Of a DNA stretch of 64,000 nt, positions 26,948-34,432 are shown piece after piece (within the stretch, counting starts at the first letter, position 1; the number at the start of each line of letters is the position of its first letter). The position numbers and the translations under genes were made by a program. This DNA comes from Bacteroidales bacterium UBA3844. Its GTDB lineage: Bacteria > Bacteroidota > Bacteroidia > Bacteroidales > Paludibacteraceae. Under the pieces are notes generated by a model. That model saw only the letters and a program-made list of their open reading frames with translations, had not been told where the DNA came from and ran no database searches. Location of the stretch: NCBI GenBank assembly GCA_002392915.1, contig DGHQ01000024.1, positions 158,471-222,470 of the forward strand. The letters run 5' to 3'.

Positions 26948-27125
26948 CAAATACCTCCTCCTTAACCTGTTTTTTAAACCACTTACGGAGAATCTATTTT
27001 TGAATACCTCCTCCGTAACCCGTTTTTTTGACCACTTACGGAGAATCTATTTTAGAATGCCTCCTCCGTAACCCGTTTTTTGACCACTTACGGAGACTGA
27101 ATTTCAAAATATCTCCTCCGTCCCC
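26948..27125. repeat. 53-bp tandem stem-loop array
   Basis: Three full units and a partial one, with repeat starts near 26953, 27006, 27059 and 27111 (periods 53, 53, 52). Each full unit carries an 8-bp inverted repeat CTCCGTAA...TTACGGAG around an 18-20 base loop (one mismatch in the first unit). The array lies directly upstream of the ATPase promoter. No ORF crosses it. Confidence 0.9.
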
Positions 27126-27127
27126 TC

Positions 27128-27148
27128 CTCTCGCAACCAAGTTGCATT
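27128..27148. repeat. Flanking direct repeat, right copy
   Basis: Identical over 21 bp to 25437-25457. It ends 10 bp before the promoter of the methyltransferase gene. Confidence 0.9.
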
Positions 27149-27158
27149 CCATATTCCA

Positions 27159-27166
27159 TACTTTTG
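27159..27166 (+). promoter_or_regulatory. -7 box (TACTTTTG) of the methyltransferase gene
   Basis: TAnnTTTG match 42 bp upstream of the preferred start codon at 27209. Confidence 0.5.
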
Positions 27167-27208
27167 CACCATAATCAAATTCTAAAGTGTAATAAAAATA
27201 AGTGCATT

Positions 27209-27817
27209 ATGATTTGGGATGTTCTTTCGCCTCTTTACGACTTTTTTGAAACAATCTACAACGGCAAATGCTTCAAGGGCATTGCGGAAGAAATTAAAAA
27301 TCACGTCGGTAAAGATGACGTGGTGCTTGAATGCGCCTGCGGCACAGGCCTGCTGACTCTGCCTATGGCTCAAATTTGTAAAGAGATTGTCGCTACTGAT
27401 TATTCAGACGGGATGCTGGAACAGACTCAGAAAAAAATCGCCGGCTATCCCAATGTCACGGTTCAAAAAGCCAGTATTCTGGATATTCCGTTCGAGGACA
27501 ACAAATTCGACGTTGTCGTGGCAGCTAACGTGATTCACCTGCTGGATGAACCAGAAAAGGCTCTCGCTGAAATGAAAAGAGTGTGCAAGCCAGGTGGAAA
27601 ACTAATCATTCCTACTTATATTAATAAGGAGAGCAAGAATTCAATGGTGGCAGCCAAACTGCTTTCTATGTTTGGCGTGGATTTCAAACGCCAATTCAGT
27701 TTAGAGTCGTACAAGGAGTTTTTCGCCAATCATCACGTCGACGTGAAAGAATACCGCATCGTCGACGGAAGGATGCCATGTGCGTTTGCGATAAGCCCAA
27801 GCCCCCTAACCCCCTAA
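27209..27817 (+). CDS. Class I SAM-dependent methyltransferase
   Basis: About 202 aa from MIWDVLSPLYDFFE; a longer start at 27164 lies over the -7 box and is unlikely. Seen: motif I VLECACGTGLLTL, motif II VVATDYSDGML, IPFEDNKFDVVVAANVIHLL and the post-motif GGKLIIPTYI. This is a UbiE/phospholipid-methyltransferase-like small methyltransferase; substrate unknown. Its last residues (ISPSPLTP) and stop codon come from a GC-rich palindromic repeat that starts at 27800, so the natural C-terminus was replaced or lost. Confidence 0.85.
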   Translation: MIWDVLSPLYDFFETIYNGKCFKGIAEEIKNHVGKDDVVLECACGTGLLTLPMAQICKEIVATDYSDGMLEQTQKKIAGYPNVTVQKASILDIPFEDNKFDVVVAANVIHLLDEPEKALAEMKRVCKPGGKLIIPTYINKESKNSMVAAKLLSMFGVDFKRQFSLESYKEFFANHHVDVKEYRIVDGRMPCAFAISPSPLTP

Positions 27818-27829
27818 AGGGGGAAATTG
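27800..27829 (+). repeat. GC-rich palindrome, left copy (flanks DUF559)
   Basis: Unit with AGCCCCCTAA followed by the hairpin core CCCCCTAAAGGGGG. It provides the stop codon of the methyltransferase gene. Inverted copies lie at 28295-28321 and 28325-28351, beyond the DUF559 gene. Confidence 0.9.
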
Positions 27830-27848
27830 TAACCTAAAATATATTTTA

Positions 27849-27856
27849 TAAATTTG
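27849..27856 (+). promoter_or_regulatory. -7 box (TAAATTTG) of the DUF559 gene
   Basis: Consensus TAnnTTTG only 4 bp before the ATG, so the transcript would be leaderless or nearly so. Confidence 0.55.
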
Positions 27857-27860
27857 CGAT

Positions 27861-28226
27861 ATGAATAGTGCAGATCCTGTATATTACGAAGAATTGAAAT
27901 TGCGAGCAAGACATAATCGCAATAATCCAACAGAAGCAGAATCTTATTTATGGGAGATGCTTCGTGATAAAAAAATGGACGGATACAAATTCCGTCGTCA
28001 GCATATTATCGGCAAATATATTGTCGATTTCATTTGCTTAAGTAAATCTCTTATTGTTGAGGTCGACGGTGGGTATCATGATTCACCAGATCAACAATAT
28101 GATGATTCTGTCCGTACCGCTTTCCTTGAAGGACATGGTTATAAAGTCATAAGATTTAGAAATGAGGATGTTATTGCAAACACAGATTTTGTCCTCCAAT
28201 CAATAAAGACAAATCTCTTCAAATAA
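27861..28226 (+). CDS. DUF559 family endonuclease-like protein
   Basis: 121 aa, the usual length. Seen: the N-terminal acidic helix NPTEAESYLWEMLRDKKM, GYKFRRQHIIGKYIVDFICL, and VEVDGGYHD followed by RTAFLEGHGYKVIRFRNEDV. The E, D and ExDG residues form a Vsr-like PD-(D/E)XK nuclease fold known for DUF559. Biological role unknown. Its own promoter makes it independent. The gene lies between inverted copies of a GC-rich palindrome that reach into both neighbouring coding regions, the layout of a small mobile unit (inference). Confidence 0.9.
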   Translation: MNSADPVYYEELKLRARHNRNNPTEAESYLWEMLRDKKMDGYKFRRQHIIGKYIVDFICLSKSLIVEVDGGYHDSPDQQYDDSVRTAFLEGHGYKVIRFRNEDVIANTDFVLQSIKTNLFK

Positions 28227-28233
28227 ATTTTTA

Positions 28234-28241
28234 TAATTTTG
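28234..28241 (+). promoter_or_regulatory. -7 box (TAATTTTG) of nhaC
   Basis: TAnnTTTG match 20 bp upstream of the antiporter start codon. Confidence 0.5.
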
Positions 28242-28261
28242 CACAAATAATATCCTACAAA

Positions 28262-29605
28262 ATGGAAGAAACAACAAATAATAATAGATCTCAAACTCCC
28301 CCTTTAGGGGGCAGGGGGGCTACAACTCCCCCTTCAGGGGACCAGGGGGCTGCTTTTGCACTTTCTCCCCTTATTCTCTTTTTTATATGCTACGTCGGCG
28401 GCAGCATAGCGTTGCACGATTTCTATGCGATTCCCATCATTGTGGCTTTCGTGGTGACATGCCTTTATGCGCTATTTATCTTCCGCAACGACACTTTCAA
28501 CAATCGTGTGATGGCATTCGGACGTGGGGCCGGCAACGAGAACATCATGTATATGGTGTTGATATTCATTCTTGCCGGTGGTTTCGCTTCCCTTGCCAAA
28601 AGTATAGGTGCAGTCGACGCTACTGTCAATATGTGCCTGTATTTTCTCCCCACCGCACTTCTGCTGCCAGGATTGTTTATCGCCACATGCCTTGTGTCGA
28701 TGAGTATCGGCACATCAGTAGGCTCGATTGCGGCTCTGGTGCCATTGGCTGCCGGACTTGCTGACCAGACAGGCAACAGTGTGGCACTCTACACCGCCTG
28801 CATCGTTGGAGGTGCCTTCTTCGGAGATAATCTTTCCTTCATCAGCGACACCACCATCGTCGCCACTCGTACACAGGGAATAGCCATGCATGAAAAATTC
28901 AAGGCAAACATCAGGATTGCCCTTCCAGCAGCGTTGATCGCCATGGTTGTCTACGTGGTGATGGGATTCGGGTCAAACGTGAGCCACTCCGTTGAAGCTC
29001 CGGATTTCATACGAGTGCTGCCATATATAGTGGTGCTTGTGACCGCCATTTGCGGAATCAACGTCATCATTGTGCTTGCGATAGGAATCATTCTTTGCAC
29101 TATCCTTTCCCTTTGCCTTGACGGTGCCGCATTCACCACAATCATGCAATCCATCGACGGCGGAGTGAAGGGCATGAGTGAACTGATTATTGTGACATTG
29201 CTTGCTGGCGGATTGATGGAGTTGATCCGTATCAACGGGGGTATCGACATCCTCATGAATGCCATCAAAAGCAGAGTCACCAAACGTCGTGGAGCGGAAC
29301 TTAGCATCGGAGCTCTCGTGGTAGCCGCCGATATCTGCACAGCCAACAACACTATTGCCATCCTCACAGTAAGCAGTCTGGCAAAAGAGATTTCCCAACG
29401 ATTCAACATTCCAGCACGCCGCGTGGCAAGTCTGCTCGACACGTGGAGCTGCGTAGCACAATCAATAATTCCGTATGGAGCCCAACTGCTCATCGCATCC
29501 GGGCTCGCCAGTATTGCTCCTACCGAGATTATAAGCCATCTCGTCTACCCATATATATTAGCGATCATCACACTTGGAGTAAGCGTTGTGAAGGGGAACG
29601 ATTAA
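28262..29605 (+). CDS. nhaC: NhaC-type Na+/H+ antiporter with repeat-encoded N-terminus
   Basis: Inner-membrane antiporter, 447 aa, about 11-12 hydrophobic segments. Seen: ALSPLILFFICYVGGSI, SMSIGTSVGSIAALVPLA, and GGAFFGDNLSFISDTTIVATRTQG, the NhaC family signature. The exact ion (Na+/H+, or amino-acid or malate exchange) is not fixed by this. The first 31 residues are unusual: they contain two 10-aa repeats (TPPLGGRGAT, TPPSGDQGAA) encoded by two copies of the GC-rich palindrome at 28295-28351. This is a repeat insertion tolerated in frame in a normally short cytoplasmic leader. Confidence 0.88.
   Translation: MEETTNNNRSQTPPLGGRGATTPPSGDQGAAFALSPLILFFICYVGGSIALHDFYAIPIIVAFVVTCLYALFIFRNDTFNNRVMAFGRGAGNENIMYMVLIFILAGGFASLAKSIGAVDATVNMCLYFLPTALLLPGLFIATCLVSMSIGTSVGSIAALVPLAAGLADQTGNSVALYTACIVGGAFFGDNLSFISDTTIVATRTQGIAMHEKFKANIRIALPAALIAMVVYVVMGFGSNVSHSVEAPDFIRVLPYIVVLVTAICGINVIIVLAIGIILCTILSLCLDGAAFTTIMQSIDGGVKGMSELIIVTLLAGGLMELIRINGGIDILMNAIKSRVTKRRGAELSIGALVVAADICTANNTIAILTVSSLAKEISQRFNIPARRVASLLDTWSCVAQSIIPYGAQLLIASGLASIAPTEIISHLVYPYILAIITLGVSVVKGND
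28295..28351 (-). repeat. GC-rich palindrome, two right copies (30-bp period)
   Basis: Copies start at 28295 and 28325. Read on the minus strand they match the left copy at 27800-27829: AGCCCCC..., then CCCCTAAAGGGGG or CCCCTGAAGGGGG. They are inverted with respect to the left copy and lie in frame inside nhaC. Confidence 0.9.
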
Positions 29606-29611
29606 AGGTCA

Positions 29612-29693
29612 ATCTCCAAAAAAGTGTCGAGTTGCCGCATTTTTATCTCCAAAAAAGTGTAATATTATTGTGGTTTTATCTCCAAAAAAGTGT
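29612..29693. repeat. Three 16-bp direct repeats at 33-bp period
   Basis: ATCTCCAAAAAAGTGT at 29612-29627, 29645-29660 and 29678-29693. The last copy runs straight into the -7 box TAATTTTG (29693-29700) of the following ATPase gene, so the array occupies the promoter. Confidence 0.95.
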
Positions 29694-29700
29694 AATTTTG
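29693..29700 (+). promoter_or_regulatory. -7 box (TAATTTTG) overlapping repeat array
   Basis: Promoter element of the DUF4143-type ATPase, 19 bp before its ATG and fused to the third repeat copy. Confidence 0.55.
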
Positions 29701-29718
29701 CCTAAAATTCAATAATTT

Positions 29719-31023
29719 ATGAAACGAGAGATATATAACGATTTACTACGCTGGAAAAACAATGAAGATAGAAAGCCTTTGATAATTCAAGGAGCTAGAC
29801 AGGTTGGCAAAACATGGATGATGAAAGAATTTGGAGCACAGGAATACAAACATACTATTTATATCAACTGTGACGACGAACCTTTAATGCAAAATGTGTT
29901 TGAAAAGGATTATGATATGGAACGCATCCTTTTTGAAATACAAGTCATAAGTGGAATCAAGCCCGAACCTGAGAAAACTCTTATTATTTTAGACGAAATA
30001 CAAGAAGTACCAAGAGGAATACATGCCTTAAAATATTTTTGTGAAAAGGCTCGTGAATACCACATAATGGTGGCAGGTTCTTTTTTAGGAATTGCACTAC
30101 AAGAAGGGACGTCTTTCCCTGTTGGGAAAGTAGATTTATTATATATGTATCCGATGAATTTTTCCGAATTCATCAATGAAATCAATCCAACTCTTGGTGA
30201 TTTATTAAAAAGCCAGAGATGGGACAGTATTGCTACTTTTCATGATAAATTAGTCGAGATTCTACGACTCTATTATTTTTTAGGAGGAATGCCAGAAGTA
30301 GTGCAATCATATATAAATAATAAAAATTTGGGTAAAGTTCGACAAAAACAAAAAAATATTCTAGCCACATACAGAAACGATTTTTCCAAACATAGCGGCA
30401 ACAACGTTGCTATCAAGATAAGGCAAACATTTGACTCTATTCCATCACAATTGGCTAAAGAAAACAAAAAGTTTATCTTCAACGTCATAAAGAAAGGTGC
30501 TAGGGCAGCGGAGTATGAATTAGCCATACAATGGTTGATCGATTGTGGAATTGCATACAAAGTCAACAGAGTCAGAGAAATCCGTCAGCCTTTGAAATTC
30601 TATGAAGATCTTTCAGCATTCAAATTATTTCTTTTGGATTGCGGATTATTCGGATGTATGAACGAGACAGCTCCTGAAGACGTATTATTAAGCAATAACG
30701 CATTTGTAGAATACAAAGGTGCTTTTACCGAAATCTTTGTGATGCAACAATTAGTGTCTGAAGGTTACACACCATACTATTGGAGTAAAGAACAATCTGA
30801 TGGAGAATTGGATTTTATAATACAAATGGACGGGGGAATAGTCCCAATTGAAGTGAAAGCCGAAGAAAATGTCAGATCAAAATCACTACATCAATTTATT
30901 AAAGAACATCCAGAATTTAAAGGCCTTAGATTTTCCATGAAAGGATTCCAAGAACAAGATTGGATGACAAACATTCCTTTGTACGCCATCAACCAATATA
31001 TCAGAAGAAAGAGCAAGAATTGA
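29719..31023 (+). CDS. P-loop ATPase, AAA_14-DUF4143 type
   Basis: 434 aa. Seen: Walker A IIQGARQVGKTWM, Walker B TLIILDEIQEV, sensor MVAGSFLGIAL, then the DUF4143 part: LYYFLGGMPEVVQSY, a winged helix, LFLLDCGLFGCM, and a PD-(D/E)XK-like end GELDFIIQMDGGIVPIEVKAEENVRSKSL. The family is large and mobile in Bacteroidota and archaea; function unproven, with ideas ranging from selfish element to defence. A+T-rich. It begins right after a three-copy repeat array and follows nhaC. Confidence 0.9.
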   Translation: MKREIYNDLLRWKNNEDRKPLIIQGARQVGKTWMMKEFGAQEYKHTIYINCDDEPLMQNVFEKDYDMERILFEIQVISGIKPEPEKTLIILDEIQEVPRGIHALKYFCEKAREYHIMVAGSFLGIALQEGTSFPVGKVDLLYMYPMNFSEFINEINPTLGDLLKSQRWDSIATFHDKLVEILRLYYFLGGMPEVVQSYINNKNLGKVRQKQKNILATYRNDFSKHSGNNVAIKIRQTFDSIPSQLAKENKKFIFNVIKKGARAAEYELAIQWLIDCGIAYKVNRVREIRQPLKFYEDLSAFKLFLLDCGLFGCMNETAPEDVLLSNNAFVEYKGAFTEIFVMQQLVSEGYTPYYWSKEQSDGELDFIIQMDGGIVPIEVKAEENVRSKSLHQFIKEHPEFKGLRFSMKGFQEQDWMTNIPLYAINQYIRRKSKN

Positions 31024-31306
31024 CGCACTAGATAAGAAACCAAGGGGGCATCATGTTCTTTCTGCAAAAATAAGATCGGACTGTCATAACATCTGTGGAG
31101 ACGTCACATTGTGGCGTCTCTGCCCATTCTTCAAACAGTACAAAAAAATCCATTTTATAGAACATTGTTCCTATAATTTAACCCAATTATAAAATCATAT
31201 TCTAATTTTTCAAATCTTCATAGTCAATCTTTCAAGTCGCCATACCTTTGCAATGCCAAAAGACAAGAAACAAAAACATTAGTATTAACGAAAAAATTAG
31301 AATATT
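31024..31306. other. Gap upstream of metY, with palindrome and promoter
   Basis: Holds an R2-type hairpin GAGACG-TCACATTGTGG-CGTCTC at 31098-31120 and a -7 box TACCTTTG at 31243-31250 for metY. I looked for a SAM riboswitch and did not see one. Confidence 0.6.
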
Positions 31307-32596
31307 ATGGCACAGAAAAAACTTCATTTCGAGACACTACAACTTCATGTAGGACAGGAGAATCCAGATCCAGCAACAGGTTCACGCGCAGTACCTATCT
31401 ACCAGACTGCTTCATATGTGTTCAACAATGCTCAGCACGCAGCAGACCGTTTCGGACTTCGTGACGCTGGAAACATTTACGGTCGTTTGACTAATACAAC
31501 TCAGAGTGTTTTTGAAGAAAGAGTGGCAGCTCTTGAAGGTGGTGTTGCCGGACTTGCAGTAGCATCAGGAGCAGCAGCAATCACTTACGCTTTGCAGAAT
31601 ATCGCTCGTAACGGAGATCACATCATCGCAGCTGATAATCTTTACGGTGGTTCTTACAACCTTATCACACACACTCTTTCAACTCAGGGAGTAGACTACA
31701 CAATCGTGGATTTCTCTAATTTTGATGCAATTGAGAAGGCAATCAAGCCAAACACAAAAGCTATCTACGCTGAGACTCTTGGAAATCCAAACAGTGATGT
31801 GCTTGACATCGACAAGGTGGCTGCTATCGCTCACAAGCACAACATTCCATTTATCGTCGACAATACATTCGGAACTCCATTCCTAATCCGCCCTATCGAG
31901 CACGGAGCAGATATCGTGGTTCACTCAGCAACTAAGTTCATCGGTGGTCACGGAACATCTCTTGGCGGAGTTATCGTAGACGGTGGTTCTTTCAACTGGA
32001 AGGCAAACGCAGACAAGTTCCCTACTCTTGCTAAACCAGATCCATCATACCATGGAGCAGTGTTCGCAGACGTTGCCGGAGCAGCCGCATTCGTGACTCG
32101 TATTCGTGCGGTGATCCTTCGTGACACAGGTGCTACACTTTCTCCATTCAACGCATTCATCCTTCTTCAGGGACTTGAGACTCTTTCATTGAGAGTAGAG
32201 CGCCACGTCGAGAACACGTTGAAAGTTGTAGATTTCCTTAACAACCATCCTAAGGTTTCTAAGGTCAACCACCCAGCTCTTTCAAGCCACAGAGACAATG
32301 CTCTTTACAAGAAGTATTTCCCTAACGGAGGAGCATCTATCTTCACATTCGAAATCAAGGGCGGACAGGATGAGGCATGGAAGTTTATCGACTCTCTAAA
32401 GATCTTCTCTCTTCTTGCAAACGTTGCTGACGTGAAGAGCCTTGTGATCCACCCATACACAACAACTCACTCTCAGTTGTCGCCAGAGGAGTTGCAGCAG
32501 CAGCACATCACACCGTCTACAATCAGATTGAGTATCGGAACTGAGCACATCGACGATATTCTTGACGACTTGAAGCAGGCGTTCGACAATATTTAA
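31307..32596 (+). CDS. metY: O-acetylhomoserine (thiol)-lyase
   Basis: PLP enzyme of the Cys/Met family, 429 aa. It makes homocysteine from O-acetylhomoserine and sulfide in direct sulfhydrylation. Seen: FETLQLHVGQENPDPATGSRAVPIYQT at the start, YGRLTNTTQSVFEERVAALEGG, the PLP lysine in HSATKFIGGHGTSLGG and VIHPYTTTHSQLSPEE. Length and the insertion after the lysine suit MetY rather than MetB. It supplies the substrate for MetE, encoded 8 kb away. Codon use is regular, as in highly expressed genes. Confidence 0.93.
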   Translation: MAQKKLHFETLQLHVGQENPDPATGSRAVPIYQTASYVFNNAQHAADRFGLRDAGNIYGRLTNTTQSVFEERVAALEGGVAGLAVASGAAAITYALQNIARNGDHIIAADNLYGGSYNLITHTLSTQGVDYTIVDFSNFDAIEKAIKPNTKAIYAETLGNPNSDVLDIDKVAAIAHKHNIPFIVDNTFGTPFLIRPIEHGADIVVHSATKFIGGHGTSLGGVIVDGGSFNWKANADKFPTLAKPDPSYHGAVFADVAGAAAFVTRIRAVILRDTGATLSPFNAFILLQGLETLSLRVERHVENTLKVVDFLNNHPKVSKVNHPALSSHRDNALYKKYFPNGGASIFTFEIKGGQDEAWKFIDSLKIFSLLANVADVKSLVIHPYTTTHSQLSPEELQQQHITPSTIRLSIGTEHIDDILDDLKQAFDNI

Positions 32597-32618
32597 TAAC
32601 CAATGACGGAATGAGCCT

Positions 32619-32644
32619 TAGAGACGCGCATACTTGCGTCTCTA
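32619..32644. repeat. R2-type palindrome behind metY
   Basis: Perfect 9-bp stem TAGAGACGC/GCGTCTCTA with an 8-base loop, 22 bp after the metY stop. The stem equals that of the other R2 copies, while the loop differs. It may double as a terminator. Confidence 0.8.
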
Positions 32645-32674
32645 CTGGTTCCCCGCCATAAAACATGAATGATT

Positions 32675-33142
32675 ATGGCACAGATTGAAACATGGAAACC
32701 CCAGTATACGAAATATTTCGAAGCACTCAACCGTGGTTGGATTGTCCGCTTCTTCGACGAAAATACAATCGGGCCATCAGAAGTAGAACTTCTATCCAAC
32801 CCTAAAAAAGAGATCCTCGACAAAGGAGGTCATTTGTTTTTTGCCACTGAAGACGGGATTGTACTTGGCTGTGTGGCTCTTCTGAAGCATGGAGAGACGG
32901 AATATGAAATCTCCAAACTTGCAGTGGATCCGTCAGCGCAGGGCAAAGGTGTCGCCAACCAATTGTTTGATGCAATATTCAGCTATGCGAAAACGAACAA
33001 CATCAATAAACTAATTCTAGAGACCAACACTAAGTTAAAAGCAGCTATGGGTCTGTACAACAAGTATGGATTCAGTGAAGTGAAGGATTTCACTCCACAC
33101 TACACAAGAGTCAACATCAAATTTGAGAAGCTTCTGAATTAA
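32675..33142 (+). CDS. GNAT family N-acetyltransferase
   Basis: About 155 aa (an ATG two codons earlier is also possible). Seen: the acetyl-CoA site LAVDPSAQGKGVANQLFDAIF and the C-terminal LILETNTKLKAAMGLYNKYGF, both standard for GNAT enzymes. Acceptor substrate unknown. It follows metY with a palindrome between them. Confidence 0.9.
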   Translation: MAQIETWKPQYTKYFEALNRGWIVRFFDENTIGPSEVELLSNPKKEILDKGGHLFFATEDGIVLGCVALLKHGETEYEISKLAVDPSAQGKGVANQLFDAIFSYAKTNNINKLILETNTKLKAAMGLYNKYGFSEVKDFTPHYTRVNIKFEKLLN

Positions 33143-33262
33143 GATGCTATTTAAATTTATTTTGAGGATTATTAATGGCAGAACGCCCTAATCCTTCCTC
33201 TCTAGTATAAATTAACGTCAATTCGACAAAATATAAATTATTATAGTAGGAGAAAAAAAGAT

Positions 33263-33345
33263 AGTTGGAGTATCATAAATGAGGATTCCAAAGGGTGGAA
33301 CGCCCTTACCCTTCCTCTCTAGTGCGAGCCGTAGGCGAGCACATA
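33263..33345 (+). repeat. Dispersed hairpin repeat R1, full copy
   Basis: About 83 bp: AGTTGGAGTATCATAAATG, then GAGGATTCCA, the stem AAGGGTG-GAA-CGCCCTT, a CTTCCTCTCTA linker and the second imperfect palindrome GTGCGAGCC-GTA-GGCGAGCAC. A near-identical copy lies inverted at 44711-44791. Confidence 0.9.
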
Positions 33346-33507
33346 TACAAATAAGTTTTTAGATCTTGCTAAGTTTGAGTAAAGCACTACATATTTAATC
33401 ACATAAAACTCATATATGGCACAAGATATGAGAATTAGAAAACCACATTTTCACCGCATTTTTTAACGGTGGGGAAAAAAAACGAAGTAATGCCATAATG
33501 TTTAACC

Positions 33508-33543
33508 AGATGGTGTGTCGAAAACGACACGCCATCTTTTTTG
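33508..33543 (+). terminator. Strong hairpin terminator
   Basis: 13-bp stem AGATGGTGTGTCG / CGACACGCCATCT (one G-T pair) with an AAAA loop and a T6 tail on the plus strand. It is more than 360 bp behind the last plus-strand gene, so it may end a short leader transcript from this gap. Confidence 0.8.
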
Positions 33544-33563
33544 TATTAATTCTGTTCCATTGA

Positions 33564-33731
33564 TTATTTCGGCAATTTAGCCAACATTGTTTTGAATCTG
33601 ATTACACTATTTTCTAAGCGAATACGCTCTGTCCTACGAATTGTCTCTGATGGGATAGTAGACGCTGCTTGAATAAAAGCTGTTGCATCTTTACCTGTAA
33701 TAATAGGTGTGTTACGTATTGGTTTTGCCAT
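33564..33731 (-). CDS. Small conserved-looking protein, 55 aa
   Basis: Reads MAKPIRNTPIITGKDA then AFIQAAS..., rich in charged helix residues and ending RFKTMLAKLPK, with a TAA stop. The opening MAKPI-xx-TP-hydrophobic-x-GKDA resembles a family of small basic proteins seen in Bacteroidales and archaea, often next to acetyltransferase or toxin genes; I recall this only loosely. No partner gene is adjacent on the same strand. Bounded by a terminator on its left (33508-33543, opposite direction). Confidence 0.6.
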   Translation of the reverse strand: MAKPIRNTPIITGKDATAFIQAASTIPSETIRRTERIRLENSVIRFKTMLAKLPK

Positions 33732-33839
33732 AATAAATTTACTATCCGTTTATAAAAAACGATCCTCGCATCAATTGCAAAAGGGAACTAACAAGACAAA
33801 AGTATGATTTTTTTTCATTAGCAAACAAGAATCAAATAA

Positions 33840-33873
33840 AAAAGCAGCAGAAGCACTGCCTCTACTGCTTTCC
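33840..33873 (-). terminator. Terminator of the 184-aa lipoprotein gene
   Basis: Minus-strand reading gives AAAGCAG...GCTGCTTTTTT (stem with small internal loop) directly after the stop codon. Confidence 0.65.
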
Positions 33874-33877
33874 TTAT

Positions 33878-34432
33878 TTACTTTGGATCTAGCAAATGTC
33901 CATCATCATAACGTTCATCAAAAAATTTTCCTTTCTTTGCATATAAGCATACGATAACACGTATGTACTTGTCGTTTATGTTATATGCCTTGACAAGCCA
34001 ACTCTGATTATCTTTAGCAAAAAAGAATGCCTTATCTTTTCCTACTGACTTTGGACCATATAAAGCTGTCTTAGTAGAACCCCTTCCTCCTATATTCAAC
34101 CAATACAAACGCATCCCAGTATTCGTACTCACATTTTTTGCCTGTGCCGCATAATCATTGGTTATCTGATTGATGTCTTCCTGAACGTTTGTTGATGCAT
34201 ACCACATTTCAAAACCATATCTATTGTCAATCACTGTGTCCTGTGGTCTCTCTATAGGAGTCATTGATGCTGTCCTACACTCACTGATACCAATGGAATC
34301 TTGCATAGACTTACTCATTGATGCATATAAGTCCTTTACTTCATCGTCATCATCCTTATCACAAGATGATGCTAAAATCGACATACTGATAACCGAAATT
34401 ATCAATAAAATAGCCTTAAAACTTTTTTTCAT
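33878..34432 (-). CDS. Hypothetical lipoprotein, 184 aa
   Basis: No family recognised. Seen: a lipoprotein signal with lipobox SILASSC (Cys24), an acidic Asp-rich stretch DKDDDDE right behind it (an export signal to the outer surface in Bacteroidota when it follows the Cys), then a mixed alpha/beta domain with WLNIGGRGSTKTALYGPKS and YIRVIVCLYAKKGKFFDERYDD. Surface exposure is inferred from the acidic +2 region. Single gene. Confidence 0.7.
   Translation of the reverse strand: MKKSFKAILLIISVISMSILASSCDKDDDDEVKDLYASMSKSMQDSIGISECRTASMTPIERPQDTVIDNRYGFEMWYASTNVQEDINQITNDYAAQAKNVSTNTGMRLYWLNIGGRGSTKTALYGPKSVGKDKAFFFAKDNQSWLVKAYNINDKYIRVIVCLYAKKGKFFDERYDDGHLLDPK

Larger units (their letters stand above)
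33143..33563. other. 421-bp gap with R1 repeats, a mini-ORF and two hairpins
   Basis: Contains a degenerate R1 repeat (33162-33206), a full R1 repeat (33263-33345), a 16-codon ORF at 33416-33466 (MAQDMRIRKPHFHRIF), a hairpin TTTTCACCG/CGGTGGGGAAAA near 33449-33478, and a strong terminator at 33508-33543. No ordinary gene is visible. Confidence 0.75.

Noticed and set aside
26948..27125. 53-bp array as CRISPR
   Set aside because: The whole unit is repeated with no unique spacers, and there are no cas genes.
28951..29493. 180-aa minus-strand ORF inside nhaC
   Set aside because: Shadow of the antiporter's hydrophobic codons; no start signal and no homology pattern.
29612..29693. Three evenly spaced repeats as a small CRISPR array
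   Set aside because: Only 16 bp are repeated, the 17-bp spacers are themselves similar, the array abuts a promoter and no cas genes are present.
31024..31306. SAM riboswitch before metY
   Set aside because: The conserved core of SAM-I, SAM-II or related classes was not seen; only an R2 hairpin and a promoter are present.
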